DNA of 64,000 nt, taken from Pohlia nutans. Its lineage: Eukaryota; Streptophyta; Bryopsida; Bryales; Mniaceae. The notes under the pieces were generated by a model, which searched no databases, was not told the DNA's origin, and saw only the letters and a program-made list of their open reading frames with translations. The stretch is from positions 2,172,501 to 2,236,500 of the forward strand of contig CM040093.1 of assembly GCA_022496805.1 (NCBI GenBank), written 5' to 3'. The first letter of the stretch is position 1, and every line of letters begins with the position of its first letter. This document shows, one piece after another, positions 43,401 through 54,525 of the stretch. Position numbers and translations under genes: made by a program.

Positions 43401-44470
43401 GACAACACAAAACACCCTTGGTCGCTAAATTCCACTCGCAAATGCTTCATCACCAAATGTCGCACCGATAAAAGATTTGCCTTCAACTTGGGAACGTGGA
43501 GGACATCATGGATGGTAATTGTCTTCACACGACCCTTCACCTCGGTGTCTACGACGATGGATCCTTTACCCACGGCTTGAAGAACCGTATCATCACCCAA
43601 AATGACATTCTTTGGAGATATGACGTGATATGATTGGAAACAAGTCCTAATGGGCGCCATGTGACTCGAGGCTCCCGAATCGACAATCCAATCGATCACA
43701 CTACCATTGCATGACACGTCACTTGCCATCATTGCATACTCGTCCCCGTCATCACTACAAGAAGAGACGCTAGTCATAAATGCGTACTCATCACCTGCAT
43801 CGTTGACCTTTGTATTGTTGGCACTTTCCTCTCTCTTGCGTTTGTAGCAAAATTTTGCCAAGTGGCCCTTCTTACCGCAATAGTAGCATACCTTGTCTGT
43901 AGAGCTCCCACTGGCACCGCTCTTGGATTGCTTCGCCATAAGCGCCGCGCTATCGCCACGAGTCTCGTTCTCTTTGCGCCGCGAGAGTTCATGCAACAAC
44001 CGTGATGTCACATAATCAAGAGTGAGCTCGCTAATGGGCCTACTCTCCATAGCAACGATAAGATACTCGTACGACGGCGGCAAACTCTCGAGGAGCGTCA
44101 TAACGATATCACCGTCGGTAATGTTGACGTCTGCGCCGTTGAGCTGATCCGCAAGAGCCTTGACTTTGTTGATGTGCGCCAACATGTCGTCGTTTTCTTC
44201 CATCTTGATGGTGAAAAACTTGCGCCTCAAAAACAAGATATTGACCAAGCTCTTTGCCTCATGAATATTGCAAAGCTTGGCCCATGCCTCGGCGGGAGTC
44301 TTGCACGACCGAATATGAGAAAGCTGGGAATCAGAAAGATTAAGAGCCAAAATCGCAAAGGCCTTTTTCTCTCGCCGAGTGTACGCAGTTCGTACCCTAG
44401 CCTCGGCGTCGGACGAAGGCGGTTCCTCACTACCCTCAACTATCTCCCACAATTCTTTTTCGGCCATGAC
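40484..44470 (-). pseudogene. E7 polyprotein from residue ~31 to the end, cut by E8
   Basis: Open reading of gag (from VMAEKELWEIV) through RNase H. The first 31 codons lie across E8 at 50137-50228; the two parts sum to the reference length once the ATGAC duplication (44466-44470) is discounted. Private changes are Thr for Ser in VAPTSFTC, Met for Leu in IREAMSCDD, and Glu for Asp in GELEEDIYM. In this interrupted form the ORF reads back into the E8 LTR. Confidence 0.94.
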
Positions 44471-44788
44471 TGTTGAAGTCGGATGATTGCGTGGGCTGAA
44501 GTTGCTCATAGCCATGCGCATTAGCTAGAGTAGATGATGCGAATGAGCTAGACATGCAACTAGAGAAGTGGTACTAGTTAGAGATAATGAGAATTGGGTC
44601 TCCCAAGTGATATGGGCTGATCCTAGTGTACTAGGAGTGGAGTATGGGCTGATGTCCCATATGGTTTGCCAAGGGGACTCCCTTGGGTGTGCTACTTAAG
44701 AGGGGCAGCCCATGAGTAAAGATCATCTCTTTCCTATGCATTCCAAGTGTTTGTGTGAGGCTTTGGCATTCTAATCTAACCTTCAATA
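44471..44788 (+). repeat. E8 5' LTR (318 bp)
   Basis: Same TGTTGAAGTCGG subtype as E3. No difference from 49819-50136 seen. Confidence 0.97.
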
Positions 44789-45760
44789 GGTTATGGGCCC
44801 ACTCATGTGTTTTGCGTGAGTCAAAGATTAGATTGCTCATTGTGTGGAGGTCGTGCTTTGGAGCGCTGATTTTGGAGTATTGGAGCGCTGATTTGGAACT
44901 TTGGAGGGCTGAATTCGAGCTTTGGTGGGATGATTTCGACATTGGGAGGTATTACAATCTTCCTACCTTTGATCTACGTGTTGGAGGGCTGAATTCGCAC
45001 TTTGGAGCTATCATTTGTTGATTTGGAGCTTTTGGAGCACTTTGGAGCACTTTTGGAGTTTACACACGTCTACAAGGGCTGAATTGGAGCTTTGGAGCTT
45101 ATTGGTGCTTGTTGGAGTATATTGGAGCTCATTGGAGCTTATTGGAGCTTATTGGAGCTTATTGGAGCTTATTGGCTAAATTTGTTCTCAATTTGTGCAC
45201 TTGTGTTGTTGCAAGGCACTTTTATGCTTTGAGGCTCTTGGGGTGAGTCTACAATCTGATTTTGGTATTGCAATTCTTGCACAAGGGTTTGGAATGTGAG
45301 TTATGCCCTTGGAGTGCTCAAAATTTGAGTTTGGGTTAGTGAATGCACAACGGGGCTGATTTGATGAATTTCAATGCAATTAGGACTTGAAGGGGCTGAA
45401 TTTGCATTGATTTAGAGTCCTTGGAAGGCACAAGGGTGTCCATAGGGTGCATTACGTGTTGTGAAGCACAAGGGTGCTGATTTGAGTGGATTTGAGCCAA
45501 CGAGTGCGCAATTCTCCTAGTTAGGGTGTTGTGGTATGATCTTGTGCAAATTCACTAAGAACCATCACGATTGAGTGTTGTGAGGTTGATGTGTAGCACA
45601 AAGGTGCTGATTTAGTGTTTGGAATTAGTTTGGAGGCATTAGAAGCACGTACGTGTGCAATTTGCTTCACAAATCACAAAATTGTCAAAAATCATAAAAA
45701 CAATTTTTCTTAGCTTTCTAGGGGCTGAATTTTGTGAGCGTACGTCCTTCAATCAAGGAT
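44789..45760 (+). other. E8 leader (972 nt, noncoding)
   Basis: Standard leader; four base differences from E3. One (44930) alters a leader motif, GGGCTGATTT to GGGATGATTT. No gene is seen. Confidence 0.93.
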
Positions 45761-48700
45761 ATGGCTACATTTGAGGGTGAAGGTGCTAAGGTTGTAGACA
45801 AGTTCGATGGCGTCAACTTCCACTTGTGGAAATTCAAGATGGAAATGGTCATGGCCGAAAAAGAATTGTGGGAGATAGTTGAGGGTAGTGAGGAACCGCC
45901 TTCGTCCGACGCCGAGGCTAGGGTACGAACTGCGTACACTCGGCGAGAGAAAAAGGCCTTTGCGATTTTGGCTCTTAATCTTTCTGATTCCCAGCTTTCT
46001 CATATTCGGTCGTGCAAGACTCCCGCCGAGGCATGGGCCAAGCTTTGCAATATTCATGAGGCAAAGAGCTTGGTCAATATCTTGTTTTTGAGGCGCAAGT
46101 TTTTCACCATCAAGATGGAAGAAAACGACGACATGTTGGCGCACATCAACAAAGTCAAGGCTCTTGCGGATCAGCTCAACGGCGCAGACGTCCACATTAC
46201 CGACGGTGATATCGTTATGACGCTCCTCGAGAGTTTGCCGCCGTCGTACGAGTATCTTATCGTTGCTATGGAGAGTAGGCCCATTAGCGAGCTCACTCTT
46301 GATTATGTGACATCACGGTTGTTGCATGAACTCTCGCGGCGCAAAGAGAACGAGACTCGTGGCGATAGCGCGGCGCTTATGGCGAAGCAATCCAAGAGCG
46401 GTGCCAGTGGGAGCTCTACAGACAAGGTATGCTACTATTGCGGTAAGAAGGGCCACTTGGCAAAATTTTGCTACAAACGCAAGAGAGAGGAAAGTGCCAA
46501 CAATACAAAGGTCAACGATGCAGGTGATGAGTACGCATTTATGACTAGCGTCTCTTCTTGTAGTGATGACGGGGACGAGTATGCAATGATGGCAAGTGAC
46601 GTGTCATGCAATGGTAGTGTGATCGATTGGATTGTTGATTCGGGAGCCTCGAGTCACATGGCGCCCATTAGGACTTGTTTCCAATCATATCACGTCATAT
46701 CTCCAAAGAATGTCATTTTGGGTGATGATACGGTTCTTCAAGCCGTGGGTAAAGGATCCATCGTCGTAGACACCGAGGTGAAGGGTCGTGTGAAGACAAT
46801 TACCATCCATGATGTCCTCCACGTTCCCAAGTTGAAGGCAAATCTTTTATCGGTGCGACATTTGGTGATGAAGCATTTGCGAGTGGAATTTAGCGACCAA
46901 GGGTGTTTTGTGTTGTCCCCAAGTCGTGAGGAGGTGGCCATTATACACGAAGTCAACGGCTTGTACCAAATCAAGTTTTCCAAGATGCACGCGGCGGAAT
47001 CGGCAACGTTGGTGCAATCGAGTTCAAACGAAGACAAGTTGGCGTTGTGGCATCGTCGTCTCGGGCATTTGAATGTCAAGAGTGTGAAAGCACTGCGTGG
47101 AATGGTAAGTGGCATGGATCTTGCACAATCACACGTCGCACCTAGTTCATTCACATGTGAGGGTTGTATTGAAGGCAAACAACAACGCTCACCGTTTCCA
47201 GTTGATGGGGCAACTCGTGCAACCAAGGTTCTTGAGATTGTGCATTCCGACGTGTGTGGTCCAATGAAGACCACGTCTATGGGGGGTTGCAAGTATTTTG
47301 TGACTTTCATTGATGATTTTTCGAGGAAGATATGGTTGTATCCGATCAAAGCAAAGAGTGAGTGTTTTGAGAAGTTCAAAGAGTTCAAGGCGTTGGTTGA
47401 GAAGCAATCCGAGCACAAGATCAAGGTGTTTCGATCGGATAATGGCGGCGAGTTCATGTCCAACCAATTTGGAGAGTTATTGAAGAAAGAAGGCATTGCT
47501 AGACAAACCACAACGCCATATACACCACAACAAAACGGAGTTGCAGAGCGTGCAAATCGAACAATTGTGGAAATGGCAAGGAGTATGTTGCATGCACAAA
47601 ATTTGAGTTTGGACCTTTGGGCGGAAGCGGTGGTGACTGCGGTGTACACACGCAACCGATGCCCGACGAGTGCGGTTCAAAACATGACACCAGAGCAAGC
47701 GTGGAGTGGGAGGCCTCCCCGCGTGGAGCACATGCGCACATTTGGATGCATCGCATTTGCAAAGGTACCCGATTCTCAAAGAACCAAACTTGAGGCCAAG
47801 GCAACAAAATGTGTGTTTCTTGGATATTGTGAAGGTACCAAGGCGTACAGGCTCATGTCGCTCGAGACCAAGAAGATCATTCGAGCTCGTGATGTGACAT
47901 TTTGCGAGAATTCCAAGGTTGAAGACAATTTGGACGATGGTCCAAGTGGGAGAAGTGGCGATAAACCAGCGATTGTGGACCAATCTTCCAAATCTCCCGT
48001 TATTGATATTGTTGATGAAGACGAAGATGACGAAGATGGTGGTGATGAGGAACATATTGAGGAGCGACCTTTGAAGACGAAGAATGGCGAGAAAAAGGCA
48101 CAAGCAACGGCGGTTGAAGACAATGCATCCTCGAGCGATCGTCGTTATCCAGAGAGAAATCGTAGACCACTTGGCGAGTGGTGGAAGAATCATATTCTCC
48201 CTCAAGGTGAGGAGGAGCATGCAAACGTTGCACTTTTAGATGCTCCATTGACGATTCGTGAAGCGTTGAGTTGTGATGATGCAAACAAGTGGGAGCAAGC
48301 CATGCAAGAGGAGTACAAATCGTTGATGGACAATGGCACATGGGAATTGACTCCCCTCCCCAAGAATCGCAACGCTATCGGTTGTAAGTGGGTATTTCGT
48401 GCAAAGAGAGATGCAACGGGTGATGTGGTTCGTTATAAGGCAAGATTGGTGGCAAAGGGCTTTTCACAAATCGAAGGTGTTGATTTTCATGAGACCTTTG
48501 CACCGGTGGCGAAATTCACCACTATTCGATGCATTTTGGCCATCGGGGCTGCCATGGATTTGGAAATGCATCAAATGGATGTGAAGACGGCGTTCTTGAA
48601 CGGCGAGTTGGACGAGGACATCTACATGGTACAACCCGAAGGATTTGTGCAACGAGGTAATGAGAACCTTGTTTGCAAGTTGAACAAGTCATTGTATGGG

Positions 48701-49834
48701 TTGAAGCAATCTCCACGCGCATGGTATCAAAAGATTGACACGTTTCTTGTTCATATCGGGTTCACAAGGAGCATCGCTGATCACAGCTTGTATTTCATGC
48801 AAAAGGGGCAACATGTGGTCATCGTGATCATATATGTGGATGATTTGATCATCCTTGCAAGTTGTATGAGCTCTTTGAAGGCATTGAAGGCAATGCTTGA
48901 GAACGAGTACGAGATGAGTGATCTGGGTGAGTTGCACTTTTGTTTAGGAGTTGAGTTTGTGCGAGATAGAGCAACACGCACCATAACAATGAATCAAAGC
49001 AAGTATGTTATGGATGTGCTCAAACGCTTTGGCATGGAGGATTGCAAACCGGTTGGCACTCCGTTGGATGTGAATTCCAAACTCGTGAAACTTACCGATG
49101 AGGAGTATGCATTAGAGGCTCAATCTATGGTGGATGTGCCATACAAGCAAGCTGTAGGGTCATTGATGTATGCTATGATTGCAACAAGGCCGGACCTTGC
49201 GTATCCAATCAGCGTTGTGAGTCAACACATGGCAAGACCGGGTTCAAGTCATTGGGTTGCGGTCAAGAGGATCATGCGGTACTTGAAAGGCACAAGTGAT
49301 GTGAGGTTGTGTCTTGGAGGTGACAACATTGTGTTGAGTGGGTATTGTGATGCGGATTATGCGGGTGATACCAATGATCGTAGATCCACCACGGGGTACA
49401 TGTTCAAAGTTGGATCGGGGGCCGTTTCATGGAATAGCAAGCGCCAACAAACCACGGCCACGTCAACGGTTGAGGCGGAGTACATGGCGACGAGCCACGG
49501 TACGAAGGAGGCCATTTGGTTGAGGCAACTAATGGCGGATGTGAGATGCACTCAAGAGGAGGCTACAACAATCATGTGTGACAACCAAGGGAGTATGTCA
49601 TTGGCGAAAAATCCAACGCATCACTCACGTACAAAGCACATTGATGTGCAATATCACTTCATTCGAGAGAAGTTAGAGATGAAGGTGATAGAGTTGAAGT
49701 ATTGTCCAACGGAGCACATGGTGGCGGACGTGCTGACAAAGGCTCTTGCGAGAGATCGACATCAAAGACTAGTGATAGCATTTGGGCTCGAAGGCTTTGG
49801 CTATTTGCAAAGTGGGAGTGTTGAAGTCGGATGA
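45761..49834 (+). CDS. E8 Gag-Pol polyprotein, intact, 1357 aa
   Basis: The translated product is the same as that of E3, including its private residues: His in DVHITDG, Ser in NLSLDLW, Ile in LVIAFGLEG. All catalytic motifs are present. The start is the ATG at 45761, and the stop (49832-49834) is inside the 3' LTR. Identity with E3 across the ORF, but not across the leader, makes this pair the best indication of a recently active source copy. Confidence 0.96.
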   Translation: MATFEGEGAKVVDKFDGVNFHLWKFKMEMVMAEKELWEIVEGSEEPPSSDAEARVRTAYTRREKKAFAILALNLSDSQLSHIRSCKTPAEAWAKLCNIHEAKSLVNILFLRRKFFTIKMEENDDMLAHINKVKALADQLNGADVHITDGDIVMTLLESLPPSYEYLIVAMESRPISELTLDYVTSRLLHELSRRKENETRGDSAALMAKQSKSGASGSSTDKVCYYCGKKGHLAKFCYKRKREESANNTKVNDAGDEYAFMTSVSSCSDDGDEYAMMASDVSCNGSVIDWIVDSGASSHMAPIRTCFQSYHVISPKNVILGDDTVLQAVGKGSIVVDTEVKGRVKTITIHDVLHVPKLKANLLSVRHLVMKHLRVEFSDQGCFVLSPSREEVAIIHEVNGLYQIKFSKMHAAESATLVQSSSNEDKLALWHRRLGHLNVKSVKALRGMVSGMDLAQSHVAPSSFTCEGCIEGKQQRSPFPVDGATRATKVLEIVHSDVCGPMKTTSMGGCKYFVTFIDDFSRKIWLYPIKAKSECFEKFKEFKALVEKQSEHKIKVFRSDNGGEFMSNQFGELLKKEGIARQTTTPYTPQQNGVAERANRTIVEMARSMLHAQNLSLDLWAEAVVTAVYTRNRCPTSAVQNMTPEQAWSGRPPRVEHMRTFGCIAFAKVPDSQRTKLEAKATKCVFLGYCEGTKAYRLMSLETKKIIRARDVTFCENSKVEDNLDDGPSGRSGDKPAIVDQSSKSPVIDIVDEDEDDEDGGDEEHIEERPLKTKNGEKKAQATAVEDNASSSDRRYPERNRRPLGEWWKNHILPQGEEEHANVALLDAPLTIREALSCDDANKWEQAMQEEYKSLMDNGTWELTPLPKNRNAIGCKWVFRAKRDATGDVVRYKARLVAKGFSQIEGVDFHETFAPVAKFTTIRCILAIGAAMDLEMHQMDVKTAFLNGELDEDIYMVQPEGFVQRGNENLVCKLNKSLYGLKQSPRAWYQKIDTFLVHIGFTRSIADHSLYFMQKGQHVVIVIIYVDDLIILASCMSSLKALKAMLENEYEMSDLGELHFCLGVEFVRDRATRTITMNQSKYVMDVLKRFGMEDCKPVGTPLDVNSKLVKLTDEEYALEAQSMVDVPYKQAVGSLMYAMIATRPDLAYPISVVSQHMARPGSSHWVAVKRIMRYLKGTSDVRLCLGGDNIVLSGYCDADYAGDTNDRRSTTGYMFKVGSGAVSWNSKRQQTTATSTVEAEYMATSHGTKEAIWLRQLMADVRCTQEEATTIMCDNQGSMSLAKNPTHHSRTKHIDVQYHFIREKLEMKVIELKYCPTEHMVADVLTKALARDRHQRLVIAFGLEGFGYLQSGSVEVG

Positions 49835-50136
49835 TTGCGTGGGCTGAAGTTGCTCATAGCCATGCGCATTAGCTAGAGTAGATGATGCGAATGAGCTAGA
49901 CATGCAACTAGAGAAGTGGTACTAGTTAGAGATAATGAGAATTGGGTCTCCCAAGTGATATGGGCTGATCCTAGTGTACTAGGAGTGGAGTATGGGCTGA
50001 TGTCCCATATGGTTTGCCAAGGGGACTCCCTTGGGTGTGCTACTTAAGAGGGGCAGCCCATGAGTAAAGATCATCTCTTTCCTATGCATTCCAAGTGTTT
50101 GTGTGAGGCTTTGGCATTCTAATCTAACCTTCAATA
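49819..50136 (+). repeat. E8 3' LTR (318 bp)
   Basis: Ends CTTCAATA, followed by the duplicated ATGAC and then the rest of E7 gag. Confidence 0.97.
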
Positions 50137-50228
50137 ATGACCATTTCCATCTTGAATTTCCACAAGTGGAAGTTGACGCCATCGAACTTGTCTACAACCT
50201 TAGCACCTTCACCCTCAAATGTAGCCAT
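50137..50228 (-). pseudogene. E7 polyprotein, first ~31 codons
   Basis: From the ATG at 50228-50226 through KFDGVNFHLWKFKMEM, cut by E8 within gag. Confidence 0.93.
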
Positions 50229-51211
50229 ATCCTTGATTGAAGGACGTACGCTCACAAAATTCAGCCCCTAGAAAGCTAAGAAAAATTGTTTTTATGATTT
50301 TTTGACAATTTTGTGATTTGTGAAGCAAATTGCACACGTACGTGCTTCTAATGCCTCCAAACTAATTCCAAACACTAAATCAGCACCTTTGTGCTACACA
50401 TCAACCTCACAACACTCAATCGTGATGGTTCTTAGTGAATTTGCACAAGATCATACCACAACACCCTAACTAGGAGAATTGCGCACTCGTTGGCTCAAAT
50501 CCACTCAAATCAGCACCCTTGTGCTTCACAACACGTAATGCACCCTATGGACACCCTTGTGCCTTCCAAGGACTCTAAATCAATGCAAATTCAGCCCCTT
50601 CAAGTCCTAATTGCATTGAAATTCATCAAATCAGCCCCGTTGTGCATTCACTAACCCAAACTCTAATTTTGAGCACTCCAAGGGCATAACTCACATTCCA
50701 AACCCTTGTGCAAGAATTGCAATACCAAAATCAGATTGTAGACTCACCCCAAGAGCCTCAAAGCATAAAAGTGCCTTGCAACAACACAAGTGCACAAATT
50801 GAGCACAAATTGAGCCAATAAGCTCCAATAAGCTCGAATAAGCTCCAATAAGCTCCAATAAGCTCCAATCAGCTCCAATATACTCCAACAAGCACCAATA
50901 AGCTTCAAAGCTCCAATTCAGCCCTTGTAGACGTGTATAAACTCCAAAGGTGCTCCAAAGTGCTCCAAAAGCTCCAAATCAACAAATGATAGCTCCAAAG
51001 TGCGAATTCAGCCCTCCAACACGTAGATCAAAGGTAGGAAGATTGTAATACCTCCCAATGTCGAAATCAGCCCACCAAAGCTCGAATTCAGCCCTCCAAA
51101 GTTCCAAATGAGCGCTCCAATACTCCAAAATCAGCGCTCCAACGCACGACCTCCACACAATGAGCAATCTAATCTTTGACTCACGCAAAACACATGAGTG
51201 GGCCCATAACC
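50229..51211 (-). other. E7 leader (983 nt, noncoding)
   Basis: Five 10-bp units, one with a substitution (AATAAGCTCG), near 50817-50866. A 6-T run explains the last base of length difference from E3. No gene is seen. Confidence 0.92.
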
Positions 51212-51529
51212 TATTGAAGGTTAGATTAGAATGCCAAAGCCTCACACAAACACTTGGAATGCATAGGAAAGAGATGATCTTTACTCATGGGCTGCCCCTC
51301 TTAAGTAGCACACCCAAGGGAGTCTCCTTGGCAAACCATATGGGACATCAGCCCATACTCCACTCCTAGTACACTAGGATCAGCCCATATCACTTGGGAG
51401 ACCCAATTCTCATTACTTCTAACTAGTACCACTTCTCTAGTTGCAAGTCTAGCTCATTCGCATCATCTACTCTAGCTAATGCGCATGGCTAAGAGCAACT
51501 TCAGCCCACGCAATCATCCTACTTCAACA
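51212..51529 (-). repeat. E7 5' LTR (318 bp)
   Basis: Matches 40182-40499. It is followed by GACAT and the last codons of E5. Confidence 0.96.
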
Positions 51530-51534
51530 GACAT

Positions 51535-51606
51535 CAAAGACTAGTGGTGGCATTTGGGCTCCAAGGCTTTGGCTATTCGCAAAGTGGGAGTGTTGAAGTA
51601 GGATGA
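51535..51606 (+). pseudogene. E5 polyprotein, last 23 codons and stop
   Basis: Continues the E5 frame after E7: [16 protein letters not shown], the polypurine tract, then VEVG and stop inside the 3' LTR. Confidence 0.92.
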
Positions 51607-51908
51607 TTGCGTGGGCTGAAGTTGCTCATAGCCATACGCATTAGCTAGAGTAGATGATGCGAATGAGCTAGACTAGCAACTAGAGAAGTGGTACTAGTTA
51701 GAGATAATGAGAATTGGGTCTCCCAAGTGATATGGGCTGATCCTAGTGTACTAGGAGTGGAGTATGGGCTGATGTCCCATATGGTTTGCCAAGGGGACTC
51801 CCTTGGGTGTACTACTTAAGAGGGGCAGCCCATGAGTAAAGATCATCTCTTTCCTATGCATTCCAAGTGTTTGTGTGAGGCTTTGGCATTCTAATCTAAC
51901 CTTCAATA
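51591..51908 (+). repeat. E5 3' LTR (318 bp)
   Basis: One visible difference from 29208-29525 (CCATACGC). It is followed by the duplicated TCAAC and M1. Confidence 0.96.
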
Positions 51909-53235
51909 TCAACAATATCAATAACGGGAGATTTGGAAGATTGGTCCACAATCGCTGGTTTATCGCCACTTCTCCCACTTGGACCATCGTCCAAATTGTC
52001 TTCAACCTTGGAATTCTCGCAAAATGTCACATCACGAGCTCGAATGATCTTCTTGGTCTCGAGCGACATGAGCCTGTACGCCTTGGTACCTTCACAATAT
52101 CCAAGAAACACACATTTTGTTGCCTTGGCCTCAAGTTTGGTTCTTTGAGAATCGGGTACCTTTGCAAATGCGATGCATCCAAATGTGCGCATGTGCTCCA
52201 CGCGGGGTGGCCTCCCACTCCACGCTTGCTCTGGTGTCATGTTTTGAACCGCACTCGTCGGGCATCGGTTGCGTGTGTACACCGCAGTCACCACCGCTTC
52301 CGCCCAAAGGTCCAAACCCAAATTTTGTGCATGCAACATACTCCTTGCCATCTCCACAATTGTTCGATTTGCACGCTCTGCAACTCCGTTTTGTTGTGGT
52401 GTATATGGCGTTGTGGTTTGTCTAGCAATGCCTTCTTTCTTCAATAACTCTCCAAATTGGTTGGACATGAACTCGCCGCCATTATCCGATCGAAACACCT
52501 TGATCTTGTGCTCGGATTGCTTCTCAACCAACGCCTTGAACTCTTTGAACTTCTCAAAACACTCGCTCTTTGCTTTGATCGGATACAACCATATCTTCCT
52601 CGAAAAATCATCAATGAACGTCACAAAATACTTGCAACCCCCCATAGACGTGGTCTTCATTGGACCACACACGTCGGAATGCACAATCTCAAGAACCTTG
52701 GTTGCACGAGTTGCCCCATCAACTGGAAACGGTGAGCGTTGTTGCTTGCCTTCAATACAACCCTCACATGTGAATAAACTAGGTGCGACGTGTGATTGTG
52801 CAAGATCCATGCCACTTACCATTCCACGCAGTGCTTTCACACTCTTGACATTCAAATGCCCGAGACGACGATGCCACAACGCCAACTTGTCTTCGTTTGA
52901 ACTCGATTGCACCAACGTTGCGGATTCCGCCGCGTGCATCTTGGAAAACTTGATTTGGTACAAGCCGTTGACTTCGTGTATAATGGCCACCTCCTCACGA
53001 CTTGGAGACAACACAAAACACCCTTGGTCGCTAAATTCCACTCGCAAATGCTTCATCACCAAATGTCGCACCGATAAAAGATTTGCCTTCAACTTGGGAA
53101 CGTGGAGGACATCATGGATGGTAATTGTCTTCACACGACCCTTCACCTCGGTGTCTACGACGATGGATCCTTTACCCACGGCTTGAAGAATCGTATCATC
53201 ACCCAAAATGACATTCTTTGGAGATATGACGTGAT
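51909..53235 (-). pseudogene. M1 fragment: protease end and integrase
   Basis: Encodes the segment from about the protease C-terminal half (HVISPKN) through integrase HHCC and the DDE core to the start of the acidic linker. It is open across its whole length. Private changes are Ile for Val in DDTILQ and Leu for Ser in APSLFTC. It is flanked by E5 (TCAAC) on the left and E9 (GTGAT, 53231-53235) on the right. Confidence 0.93.
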
Positions 53236-53553
53236 TGTTGAAGTAGGATGATTGCGTGGGCTGAAGTTGCTCATAGCCATGCGCATTAGCTAGAGTAGAT
53301 GATGCGAATGAGCTAGACTTGCAACTAGAGAAGTGGTACTAGTTAGAAGTAATGAGAATTGGGTCTCCCAAGTGATATGGGCTGATCCTAGTGTACTAGG
53401 AGTGGAGTATGGGCTGATGTCCCATATGGTTTGCCAAGGGGACTCCCTTGGGTGTGCTACTTAAGAGGGGCAGCCCATGAGTAAAGATCATCTCTTTCCT
53501 ATGCATTCCAAGTGTTTGTGTGAGGCTTTGGCATTCTAATCTAACCTTCAATA
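53236..53553 (+). repeat. E9 5' LTR (318 bp)
   Basis: Markers GACTTGCAACTAG and TTAGAAGTAATG are shared with 58584-58901. Confidence 0.97.
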
Positions 53554-54525
53554 GGTTATGGGCCCACTCATGTGTTTTGCGTGAGTCAAAGATTAGATTG
53601 CTCATTGTGTGGAGGTCGTGCTTTGGAGCGCTGATTTTGGAGTATTGGAGCGCTGATTTGGAACTTTGGAGGGCTGAATTCGAGCTTTGGTGGGCTGATT
53701 TCGACATTGGGAGGTATTACAATCTTCCTACCTTTGATCTACGTGTTGGAGGGCTGAATTCGCACTTTGGAGCTATCATTTGTTGATTTGGAGCTTTTGG
53801 AGCACTTTGGAGCACTTTTGGAGTTTATACACGTCTACAAGGGCTGAATTGGAGCTTTGGAGCTTATTGGTGCTTGTTGGAGTATATTGGAGCTGATTGG
53901 AGCTTAGTGGAGCTTATTGGAGCTTATTGGAGCTTATTGGCTCAATTTGTGCTCAATTTGTGCACTTGTGTTGTTGCAAGGCACTTTTATGCTTTGAGGC
54001 TCTTGGGGTGAGTCTACAATCTGATTTTGGTATTGCAATTCTTGCACAAGGGTTTGGAATGTGAGTTATGCCCTTGGAGTGCTCAAAATTAGAGTTTGGA
54101 TTAGTGAATGCACAACGGGGCTGATTTGATGAATTTCAATGCAATTAGGACTTGAAGGGGCTGAATTTGCATTGATTTAGAGTCCTTGGAAGGCACAAGG
54201 GTGTCCATAGGGTGCGTTACGTGTTGTGAAGCACAAGGGTGCTGATTTGAGTGGATTTGAGCCAACGAGTGCGCAATTCTCCTAGTTAGGGTGTTGTGGT
54301 ATGATCTTGTGCAAATTCACTAAGAACCATCACGATTGAGTGTTGTGAGGTTGATGTGTAGCACAAAGGTGCTGATTTAGTGTTTGGAATTAGTTTGGAG
54401 GCATTAGAAGCACGTACGTGTGCAATTTGCTTCACAAATCACAAAATTGTCAAAAATCATAAAAACAATTTTTCTTAGCTTTCTAGGGGCTGAATTTTGT
54501 GAGCGTACGTCCTTCAATCAAGGAT
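53554..54525 (+). other. E9 leader (972 nt, noncoding)
   Basis: Standard leader; one 10-bp unit is altered (GGAGCTTAGT, near 53905). No gene is seen. Confidence 0.92.

Larger units (their letters stand above)
44471..50136 (+). mobile_element. Copy E8: complete copia element, 5666 bp, twin of E3
   Basis: 5' LTR 44471-44788, primer-binding site 44789-44802, leader 44789-45760, ORF 45761-49834, polypurine tract 49807-49818, 3' LTR 49819-50136. The target duplication ATGAC is at 44466-44470 and 50137-50141. Compared with E3 I see differences only at 44930, 45177, 45547 and 45666, all in the leader. Different target sites show independent insertions from one source, not a segmental duplication. 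Confidence 0.97.
40182..51529 (-). mobile_element. Copy E7: complete copia element split by E8
   Basis: 3' LTR 40182-40499, polypurine tract 40500-40511, ORF 40484-44470 and 50137-50228, leader 50229-51211, primer-binding site 51198-51211, 5' LTR 51212-51529. The target duplication GACAT is at 40177-40181 and 51530-51534. Without E8 and one ATGAC it is 5677 bp, the same as E6. The LTRs look identical. Confidence 0.96.
29208..51908 (+). mobile_element. Copy E5: complete copia element split by E6 and E7
   Basis: 5' LTR 29208-29525, primer-binding site 29526-29539, leader 29526-30179 and 35862-36179, ORF 36180-40181 and 51535-51606, polypurine tract 51579-51590, 3' LTR 51591-51908. The target duplication TCAAC is at 29203-29207 and 51909-51913. 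The LTRs differ at one visible site. E6 entered the leader at GTCCA and E7 the last ORF codons at GACAT. It shares EFLSNQ and EEPPLK with E7, so the two are close relatives. Confidence 0.96.

Noticed and set aside
9829..50136. E3/E2 and E8/E7 as a segmental duplication
   Set aside because: Hosts E2 and E7 differ, target sites differ (TTCCG in integrase, ATGAC in gag), and only the inserted element is near-identical.
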